Assembly (NCBI GenBank): GCA_015501595.1
Contig: JADNRX010000867.1
Span: 1-19,324, forward strand
Length of the DNA stretch: 19,324 bases
Direction of reading: 5' to 3'
Source of the DNA: Hymenopellis radicata
Taxonomy: Eukaryota > Basidiomycota > Agaricomycetes > Agaricales > Physalacriaceae
Shown here: positions 11,492-19,324 of the stretch, in pieces
Layout: the number at the start of each line of letters is the position of its first letter
How positions within the stretch are numbered: the stretch's first letter is position 1
Program-made: the position numbers and the translations under genes
Notes under the pieces: model-generated
Database searches by the model: none
Told to the model about the DNA's origin: nothing
Seen by the model: the letters and a program-made list of their open reading frames with translations, nothing else

Positions 11492-12466
11492 TCAGAGGGG
11501 GGTGGGTACAGTAGTTCTATCTGGAGCAATTGTTCCTTGGAGGATGAAGCGGAGCTCCTCAGCAATGGTTGTTCCATTGATGGGACCATAAGCGACGAGG
11601 GCATCGGGGTGGGCCTCGCTGGTGGTTATGTAGTCTCGAACCAGCCGCTCAACGCCAGTTTTTTGAGGGGATGAGGACACCGGTGCAGCGATCGGCTTGG
11701 TGAAGCGACTGGCATCGAGTCTAGTGGTTATGGCATTTTCTGTCAGCCATATGCTTTCCTCTAGACTGCAAAGAAAGAAATAAGTGTTGGTATATGCACT
11801 AGAAATCAACGTACGCAACACAGAAACCCTCTCCGAACTCGGGCTTGCCGTCTATCGCATACTTACTGATGATCAAACGTCCGTGACTAGTGCATCCATG
11901 TGGCGCCGAAACGTGGACTCATTGTTGCCAACCGAGGCATTCCGTGATTTAATATCCCAGTACAGAGCGACAAGCGTGTGTAAGGTGCCCAAGATTGCGC
12001 GCGAGTCTGCGTCGTCCGACGCTTTGAAGGAGGTTGGGCTGGCTCCGCTGACAACGGCCTTGCGAAAAGCCGCCGCTCCTAGCTTGTCGAACGGGGGATG
12101 ACAAGTCGTGTCCTGAGAAGTTGAAAATGAAAAATGAAGGCGAGGCGAGAAGGCGACGTACCAGCCATGCCTGCGGAACGACGAGTTCGGACATGGCTTC
12201 CACCTCTTGTTGGATCTTTTCGACAGTCGAATTCTTAACCCGTTGAACAATTGAGTCTTCAAGCCAGTCTTCGAAGCCTTTCACGGAGGCTGCTACTCTG
12301 CTAAGATGTCAAGAGATAGCTCGATGACAAAGGATAGGCATACTTTCTTTTCAGGTGCCTTCTTGCCTTTGGGCCTAGGTAGACATGAGCAAGACCCTAC
12401 ATGGTTTCGACAGCGTTCTTACTGCCATAATTCGGGCGCGGAGAGCGGGGTCCCTGCGTTGGACAT
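11492..12466 (-). CDS. Uncharacterised protein, about 260 aa (frameshifted)
   Basis: Probable exons (minus strand): 12466-12423, 12374-12344, about 12297-12162, 12112-11815 and 11765-11492. Introns 12113-12161 and 11766-11814 are canonical. The core includes KGFEDWLEDSIVQRVKN, a helical segment, HTLVALYWDIKSRN, KYAIDGKPEFGEGFCVA and EESIWLTENAITTRLDAS. I recognise no family. A single missing base at the A3 run 11875-11877 (TTT on the coding strand) separates HMDALVTDV from LIISKYAIDG; adding one T joins them. The 5' part is unsure: the start at 12466 has a good CACCATG context, but the phase between exons 2 and 3 does not close by any GT-AG pair I found. The stop at 11492 follows a six-C run on the coding strand, and another frame continues with a Pro/Ser-rich tail. 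The gene lies 262 bp downstream of the base-modification gene on the same strand. Confidence 0.55.
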
Positions 12467-12728
12467 GGTGGATGACTGTGGGCGTAGGTTGATCGGGAAC
12501 CGGAGAGGGGCTTGACTAAACCCACGGCGCCGTCACGTGCATATCCTTGTGTGGCGCATTCCATTCCCTTAGCAAAAATCTCCACCCCAAACCACCGGTA
12601 TCATCAACACCCATTACGCGTCGTCCCCCGAATCTATATATCAGCACATTGACAAGAAAGCTAAACTACACTACATAGCGACTACATTACACTACCAAAA
12701 AATTATAAATATATATGCTACAGACCAG

Positions 12729-14384
12729 TCAAAATCCCGGAAGGGCAACACGGCGGTCCTCAAGATACTCCAAAATAGTCAACTTCTTCAAGTTTCCCGC
12801 TGGCTCCCATGTATCCATCTCCGTAGGATAATCCTCCCACGAAACCAGAAACTCGTACGACCCGTCCGCTGCCTGTCGATGGTCCTTTATACAATCCACG
12901 ATATAATCACCCAACGGATCCCACCTCCGAATCCTCACATCCTTCAAACCCCTTCGCATATCCCAAGCCTTGGGAAAGACACGTCCCGGCGGACTCCTTC
13001 TCCCAAACCGTTCGCGAAGCCTCATACCGCGCGCCTTGTCGAGTCCTTTTATCAAAGGCAGAACCACTCTAGTATACTTGTCCGTTTCGCAGAGCATGTG
13101 TTCGACGTCAGCCAGCTCCATCTCCCGATGCTCTGCATCAACACCATCGAATTGGTACCCGAGACGCGCCAAATCTTCGGGCAGCGACTTTGTGAGCTTG
13201 CGCAGCGCAGCCTGGAAGATATCCCCCTCTTTCTTCTCCGCGTCGAGAATGCGCTCTCCGAACATCTTGTACAAACCAGATCGAGCTCCTGGACCGAGAA
13301 CGACGAAATCCCAAGACGAATGGGGGAAGAGCTTGCTGTAACCGAGGTTTAAGATGAGTTGGTACGAGTTGAAAGCGCCAAATCCCCAAAAGTTGTCTTT
13401 GCAGAAATCGAAGATATCGTCTAGGTAGACGTTCGGTGCTTGGAGCTTCTTCAAGAGCACGTCGCCCTCCATCATCTCTTGGACGATATCAAGGTGATGC
13501 CTCCACATATCGACGGTGTTAATGCCTTTGCGCTTCTGATGAGAGAACCCGTTCTGCTTTTGGTACGCGGCCGAGAACAAGCTTGTGCCATTTTTCTTCG
13601 CAGCGTCCAGAACCTTCTCATACTTCCTCCGCTTATAGGCAGCCCAAGTCAACGACGGAATTTCCTCAACCAACAACTCCCAAGTCGCGATTTTGTTGAA
13701 CGTGGTGAAGAGCAGGGTGCGGAAGAGCAGCTCTCTCGGTTCCTGTGAGCCTTTCTCGATAACCTCAGTGATGAGGTACTGAGACGTTCGGTCGAGGACG
13801 CGGAATGTGTTGCAAAAGAACTCTCTTTGGAGGAGCTTGTTGGTTGTCCATCTACGGCGTAAGTCCATAACTGTTCACGCGTACGAAAAGGTCACTTACG
13901 GCGCGGGTAATCCCAACCATCGTCTGTTGGTAATGCTGAGACGTTCTGCACAAAGCCAGAGGAAGATGTTGTAGACTATAGTCGGTCTAAGCGTCTGTCC
14001 TCTAACAGTGATGGGGTCGTGTAATGGTGCTGTGACAGCAGAAAGGAAGGGGATGGATCCGGACGAGCCTGGCGTTTCTGCGTCGTCGGGTTCAAGCCCA
14101 GCGAGTGATTCCTGGAGTTGACGCTGATTTAGATCTTCTTCCTCTTCTACGTCTGTTTCTCCTTCCGCGTCAACGTCACTATCAGTCAACGGGGAGAGTG
14201 GTCCTAGTAAGTCGATATTCAGATTGGCAGGGATAGTAATGTCTGGTATTGGGAATTCGAATGGGGTGCCTTCTAGGCTATAACCCTTTCGTGTTTGGCG
14301 AGCCGTGCTAGCTCGGGAGTATGGGAATGGGGAATATAGAGTGGAGGAAGAGTCCGAGCCTTCGCGTTCGCGAATAGGCGCCAT
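12729..14384 (-). CDS. Predicted DNA base-hypermodification enzyme (HMUDK/aGPT-PPlase-like) with chromodomain
   Basis: Exons 14384-13900 and 13851-12729 (intron 13852-13899) total 1608 nt, 535 aa. Residues 1-130 are disordered, with an acidic Glu/Asp stretch. A helical domain at about 135-425 resembles the 5-hmdU DNA kinase helical / alpha-glutamyl-putrescinyl-thymine pyrophosphorylase families. It has APWT across the splice, NTFRVLDRTSQYL (N176, R179, D182), FNKIATWELL (N214, W219), GFGAF (318-322), a GPGARSGL hairpin-like turn (348 on) and LCETDKYTR (415-423). The C-terminus is a chromodomain (478-527), with YIVDCI, FLVSWEDYP and DTWEP; Y478, W500 and Y503 align with the methyl-lysine cage of HP1. 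Related enzymes modify hydroxymethyl-pyrimidines in phage DNA, and basidiomycete homologues were predicted by Iyer and colleagues (2013). A nuclear chromatin-guided role is inference. The exact catalytic class is uncertain; the fold may be related to HhH DNA glycosylases. Confidence 0.75.
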
Positions 14385-15330
14385 AAGGTGCGTGCAGAGG
14401 CTATAATATGGGAACTGTAATAATGTCAGTTTAACTTGTACGAGAGTTCAAGAGATGCAAACCTAAGTAGGGATACGTTTGGGCTCAGCAAAAGACGCGT
14501 CGTAGTCGGTGGAAGAGCTCCATTTTGAGTTGTTCTCACGGTTCGGGCACCATACCGTTGGCATGTATAGCAGACTTGAGCTTTTATATTCAAGTCGCGC
14601 CACACATATTGCTGTATATTCTCTCATCATGGACATGAGGCGTCGTCCAGTATCTCCATCATGATGAACGTGGATAATCGAAGGTCTCCATGATGATCCA
14701 GTTGAGACGGAGAAGGAAAACGTCGGGAGAACGACAACTGTTGGAGACAACATAAATGAGAGAGATCTGAGAGAGATACATCAACGTTTGTTGATGACTT
14801 CGTACTTTTGACTGCAGCGCGCCTGGGAGAAGAAGCTGCTGCAATTTCGCTCGAACGCGCCGCCGGCAGATGCCGTAACCCCTTTATTTTCGACCTTGAC
14901 CATTTGGAATGTGCAATTTGGAATTCCTACTGTTGACTTGCTGCTTGGTTGAGTAAACCGTTGCCTTTTGACAACCCTCTCGTTCTCTCGTCCCACTCCA
15001 CGTTATTTCGCTGCTGGACTCTGGAACTAATAAGTAAAAGCCGGAGATTGATACCCGTCCGGGTTTTCCCGTCACCGTGTACTCGGATTCCTCGACGACA
15101 GTGCATGGAGTCTACTCCATCTCGTTGTCAGAGCACCGTCTATCGGAGACGCGGTAGAGAAATCACGTTAATATGAAACGATTCGATCACGTAGGAATGT
15201 CACTCAGCGCATCATTACCCTCTTCTCTGTTAGCGCCCTGACTGGAGCAGGGAACCAAAACACACGGTACGTGATCTTGTCTTCTTCCTTCACGCTCGTT
15301 ACCTTACCCTTTCCTTAGCTTCCTATTTTC
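14385..15330. other. Divergent intergenic region; 5' UTR intron of the membrane-protein gene
   Basis: This lies between the divergent chromodomain-enzyme and membrane-protein genes. No supported gene is present. A good intron (donor GTACGT at 15267, acceptor TTCCTTAG ending 15318, 52 nt) lies just before the ATG at 15331 and probably interrupts the 5' leader of the downstream gene. A minus-strand TATTATAG-like stretch (about 14400-14410) may be a weak core promoter element for the enzyme gene. Confidence 0.45.
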
Positions 15331-17680
15331 ATGTCTAATGGATACATCATAATCGATGACCAGGATGCCCAGCTCAACTATACTGGGCAGTGGTCTGTGT
15401 CGGGGGCTGGCATGGATTATGACCAGAGCGTACACGCATCAAATGTCTCCGCATCCTCGATGGCCTTCCGCTTCACTGGTGCGTATTTGTTCCCATCTCG
15501 CAGCGCCTCTCCGTCATACATATTCTTCAGGGACATCCGTCTCGCTAATTGGCACCTTCGACGCTGGCGGGTCCTGCTCTGTCGCCGTCTCTCTGGACGG
15601 CGACCAACACAAATTCGATTCACCCACCGTCACAACAACCTCCCATCAACAGACTATCTGGTCCTCAACGCGTTTGGCGGACACCAATCACACACTCCTT
15701 TATTCCATCGAATCGTGCTCAGGCAATTCTACCTCAGACCCGCATCTGTGGTTTGACTACATTCTTTATGAACCTTCAAGTGATGTGCCATCCGGCGCCA
15801 AGTACTTCATCGACGACACAAGCGGTCAGGTTGAATGGAACGGTCAATGGACACAAAAGGGCGAAGATGGTGACTTCAATTCGACACGTCACGTCCTCCA
15901 GAAGGATGCTTCATTACGCTTAAAGTTTACAGGTGCGGTAACAGTCGTCGCCTCGCCAATTTTCACTAACAAAAAATTTAGGTTCCAAAGCATCTGTTTA
16001 CGGGCGAGTGGATAGCAACATCTCCACGCAAGCCGCTTTCTCTCTTGATGGAGGAGCTGCAGAGATTTTCAACGCGCCGTCCTCAGGCGTGGTGCAGCAC
16101 AACGTCCAATTTTTTTCCTCAAACACCCTGGACCAGACCGAGCACACCCTTGTCATGACGGCACAGTCAGACGCGCTCTCGATCGATTATTTCATTGTGC
16201 GCTCGAACCCTGCCGTAAAGACCGATCCTGCCGTGGCGGATGGTCATTCTGGCCCTTCAAGTTCAACTTCGATAATTATTGGGGCTGCTGCGGGAGGGGT
16301 AGTACTACTCGTAGTCCTGGCCGTGGCATTCTGGTTCTTTCGGCGAAAACGGAAAGCCCTAACATCAAAGGCCACGTCGAAGCCCGAGGACACTGGTTCT
16401 TGTAAGTCTTTCGATTCCAGCTGTCCGTCCCGTATCCTAATTATCACATAGTTTATACTCCGTCTTATCCCCCAACCCCATCTGGCGCGACATTTCACTA
16501 TTCTACGGAAGACATCGACCTGGGCCCTCCGACCACTTATTCATCGTCGGCTCGGCATTCGACTTCGCAGAGGCATGCCAGGATGAGAAGCGTCCACCAA
16601 CACCATTCTGATGAGGATGTGATATCGTCTGATCCAAGAAGAGAGCATCATATGTCTGTGGGTGCAAGTTCTTCAGCTTCATCGGGCCAGTACACGGAGT
16701 CAGATGTGTATGCCGTATACGATGATCCTTGTAAGTACCCCATTTCTTTTCGTCGTATATCTTCTCACGTGGCTTTAGTCCATGTTCCTCCTCCAACCGT
16801 TAGCCACTACCCATCCGTTAGCAGCAAGACCAGTCTTTTACGAGGGCAGAAGACGGACTCCCTTCCTTCTGAGTTTGGCACATCTGTGCCGAGGAGGAAA
16901 TCCAAGATGCAGAGTGTGGTGACGAGCAGTGAAGATCAATCAGAACTCTCGTATGATCTCCCGAGTAGGTCTTCCATTGCTTCCGGCGTTGTTCTTGAAT
17001 TAAACATACGTTAACAGGCCCGCCTGGGTACGCCACTCGCTTCCCAACCTCGAGATCTGGGGGCTCTCATATGTCCTCTTCCGACCTGTCCACGACATCG
17101 CGGCAAACAGTTTTACACGCTTTGGACCCGTCAGAAGAATATTTCCCTCCGTTATCCGATTTGAAGAAACGCACACTTTCGACGGATTTGCGTAATTTCA
17201 ATTTGAACGAGCTCGAGTATAATGACTGTTTCCTCCCACCGACTCGCTATGGTAATTCCAAAATCAACCCTGGTAAGATGTCGTTTTTATCTTGTCTTGA
17301 TTCGCGTCTCATGATCCGCAGCTACTACAGCTTCCTCTTCATACGCACCTCCTAATCCTGCTTTTGCTAGCTCTTCCCATCGACATTTGTCTACATCCTC
17401 TAGTGGTTCTTCCAGGCCGCTTCCTGACCCCAGAAATTACCAAGCATCAGATGACGGGCGATCGTTGTCCGAGCGCGACGTCAAACGACCTGGTGGGCTG
17501 GTGGTGTTGTCGGTGGACGGACTTTCGACGTCTGGGTCCACGCGTCGGGCACCTGTCGTACATCGCGATAGTGGCTTTAGGATGTACACGCCAGAGCCGA
17601 GCGAAGGGCACAGTTCTCATTCTCATTCGCACATGGAGGAGGACATGGATGAGCTTCCGCCTGTATATACTCCTCGGTAA
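15331..17680 (+). CDS. Single-pass membrane protein with duplicated ectodomain and Ser/Pro-rich cytosolic tail
   Basis: Exons 15331-15478, 15531-15932, 15982-16401, 16452-16730, 16779-16964, 17018-17272 and 17322-17680 total 2049 nt, 682 aa. Two extracellular repeats (about 5-131 and 141-257) each run from a YxIDD start through TGQW/NGQW, an RFTG/KFTG turn and a closing DYI-type strand, and resemble beta-sandwich carbohydrate-binding modules. One transmembrane helix spans 281-303 and is followed by RRKRK, which places the long C-terminal tail (about 375 aa, Ser/Pro/His-rich) in the cytosol. This is a common Agaricomycete architecture of unknown function, perhaps a cell-surface sensor. No signal peptide follows the chosen ATG, so a 5' exon may be missing, or the protein inserts through its TM helix alone. 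The sixth intron has two donors in the same phase (17252 and 17273). Confidence 0.85.
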
Positions 17681-17810
17681 TCTTCTTGTTTCGGACTTTG
17701 CTTTGTATAAACCGCGTGCGGTACTTTGTTATTTACTTGTTGGTTCAATGACACTGTAGCTATACTGTGCGCGGCCACGGCCGAGAGAGATAGTTATCAG
17801 CAGGTGATCG

Positions 17811-17817
17811 TATAAAA
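17811..17817 (+). promoter_or_regulatory. TATA box of the hydrolase gene
   Basis: TATAAAA starts 35 bp before the ATG at 17846, in the 165-bp gap after the membrane-protein gene. An out-of-frame ATGATG at 17821 lies between them. Confidence 0.6.
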
Positions 17818-17845
17818 GCTATGATGGTGCGTCTTATCTTGGACC

Positions 17846-18956
17846 ATGGCTTCTCCGACCCCGTTGGAACTGGTGTTTAAGCATGTAGATGGGTTGGATA
17901 TTGTTATGGATGTGTACATCCCGGAGTCGGCGACTGCTGAGAGTCCTGCGCCCATCGTCTTGTGGTGGCATGGTACGTTTATCCGTGGCCGTTATCTCCT
18001 CTTCTAACGCCAGATAGGTGGTGGTCTGCTGCAGGTATTTATTCATGGCTGTCTTCCAATTCTCCCTTACCAAACTCTTCACTAGGGCACACGAAAAGGT
18101 ATATCTCTCGGCCGTTCCATCTAATATCAAAGTTCATCTCAAGTCTGCTAGCAACCTCCCCTCACCAGCTCCTCTCCCCCTCAACACACCGCATCTGCTT
18201 CATCTCCGCCGACTACCGCCTCGCGCCGCAAACCAGGCTCCCTGACATCCTCGCGGACTGCACCGACGCCGTCGCCTTCCTCGCCTCCCCCGCGTTCGCC
18301 GCTGCAACCGCGCACCGCGCCGACGCGGGCAGGGTCATCCTCAGCGGGAGCTCCGCGGGCGGGTGGCTCGCGCTCCTCTGTGGCGCCGGGATAGGGATCG
18401 GGACTCTGACGCGTGGGGTCCAGGGCGTCGCCGCGCTGTACCCGATCACCGACCTCCTCGACGCGTTCTGGACGACGCCGCAGCGGCCGCGGGTGTCCTA
18501 CCTCGACCGGGCGATAGACAAGGCGGAGTTGAACCCGTTTTTGGACCCTAAGGGGGACAAGGTGGCGTTTTCGGCGCTGGACAGTCCGAGGGCCATGTTT
18601 TATCATTATATGGTGCAGGAGTGAGTGTAGATTGTTTTTTATGTAAGGAGGGAGGGAGCTGATGTGCATGTAGAGGTATCGAGGCGGAGTTGGTGTTGGG
18701 CGGTACGGGGATTCCGCCGGAGACGTATAGTGTGGCGCCGGCGCTCAAGTCGGGCAGGTATACGCTGCCGCCGACGTATATCGTCCATGGCGACGTTGAC
18801 GATAAAGTCCCAGCGCGGCAGTCGAGGGATCTCGTCGCCGCTGCACCAGAGGTCCAATACGACGAGCTTGAAGGAGTTGACCATCTCTTTGACAAGAATC
18901 CCGACGTCAAGATGGAGAATATGTACTCTTTCATGCACAAGGTGTTCAACAGTTAA
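17846..18956 (+). CDS. Alpha/beta hydrolase (HSL/esterase-type)
   Basis: Exons 17846-17972, 18018-18034 (17 nt), 18086-18098 (13 nt), 18152-18620 and 18674-18956 total 909 nt, 302 aa. The oxyanion motif HGGG (42-45) is split by the first intron. ADYRLAP follows at 72-78. The nucleophile elbow is GSSAG (118-122) with S120. The acid is probably D251 in VHGDVDDKVP, and the histidine H279 in GVDHLFD. The full triad implies an active serine hydrolase, possibly an esterase or lipase of the hormone-sensitive-lipase type; the substrate is unknown. No signal peptide is evident, so the enzyme is probably cytosolic. The fourth exon is strikingly GC-rich compared with exons 1 and 5. The upstream ATG at 17821 is in another frame and does not lead into the family sequence, hence the 17846 start. 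Confidence 0.92.
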
Positions 18957-19324
18957 ATCGACAAGATCTATATGTTTGCTCTATTCCCTTTATAGTGCGC
19001 AGGCTATGGTGCACTGCTAGTGGCGCTTTACATCTACGGTATACTAGTAAGGCATGTATCTAAGTGTCCTTTGAGTATCTAGTTTTGGTTTGCGTGCGCG
19101 AATGTGGGCTTGCTTCTGGGTATAGTCCAGTGGCTGTGTTCGTGGGCGAGAGATTTATAGGTTTTTCGGGTGGCCTTGTTCGGCCTGGAGGGGTATCGTC
19201 GAAATTATTCATCTCCACAACGCCGACTTTTTTCCAGTTGAGAGACCAAGAGACCAAATGATATGTACAATTCGTACCAAGTTGATAATTTAAGCTGAGC
19301 GCCTCTAAACATCACGCCAATCCA
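18957..19324. other. 3' flank of the hydrolase gene, nothing recognised
   Basis: It begins with a probable 3' UTR. Open frames on both strands (about 65 aa) show no family features. No RNA gene, terminal repeat or tRNA box was found. Confidence 0.5.

Noticed and set aside
14089..14099. GGTTCAAGCCC resembles a tRNA B box
   Set aside because: No A box, acceptor stem or cloverleaf surrounds it, and it lies in the coding first exon of the chromodomain enzyme.
15173..15266. Possible signal-peptide exon upstream of the membrane protein (a frame reading ALTGAGNQNT)
   Set aside because: That frame has no ATG, and its splice phase does not match the downstream exon; at least two corrections would be needed.
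18086..18160. Apparent frameshift in the hydrolase after GTRK
   Set aside because: A canonical intron 18099-18151 restores the frame exactly and gives a multiple-of-three gene.

Overview
The window looks like nuclear DNA of a basidiomycete fungus, most likely an Agaricomycete. Every clear gene is cut by many 45-60 nt GT-AG introns, genes are packed on both strands, and the gene set fits: a fungal P450, an ER Hsp70 with an HDEL tail, an Agaricomycete-type single-pass membrane protein, and a predicted DNA-base-modification enzyme of a group reported in basidiomycetes. I rebuilt exons by eye from splice sites and protein-family continuity. Five gene models (P450, NAA30-like, chromodomain enzyme, membrane protein, hydrolase) close to an exact multiple of three.

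Layout. 160-684: non-coding inverted-repeat element (MITE-like). 797-3059 (-): 13-exon cytochrome P450. 3060-4949: long intergenic stretch with no gene I can support. 4950-7303 (-): BiP/Kar2, the ER Hsp70, with one single-base frameshift. 7613-8241 (-): unrecognised protein with one frameshift. 8551-9390 (+): NatC-type N-terminal acetyltransferase (NAA30/Mak3-like), divergent from the preceding gene. 9883-10604 (+): decayed coding remnant. 10860-11249: second MITE-like element, with arms of about 125 bp. 11492-12466 (-): unrecognised protein with one frameshift. 12729-14384 (-): predicted base-modification enzyme fused to a C-terminal chromodomain. 15331-17680 (+): membrane protein with two ectodomain repeats. 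17846-18956 (+): alpha/beta hydrolase.

The most interesting locus is 12729-14384. It combines a helical domain resembling the 5-hmdU DNA kinase / alpha-glutamyl-putrescinyl-thymine pyrophosphorylase families, known mainly from phages that hypermodify thymine, with a chromodomain whose aromatic cage looks intact. The architecture suggests an enzyme that is guided to methylated-histone chromatin and acts on DNA bases. No partner hydroxylase (TET/JBP) lies in this window.

Two other patterns stand out. Three genes are each broken by the apparent loss of one base in a homopolymer run, which points to consensus errors in the assembly at least as much as to real mutation. Two introns, in BiP and in the P450, use GC rather than GT donors. 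The genes do not form an obvious pathway cluster; BiP, P450 and NAA30 are ordinary housekeeping or metabolic genes.
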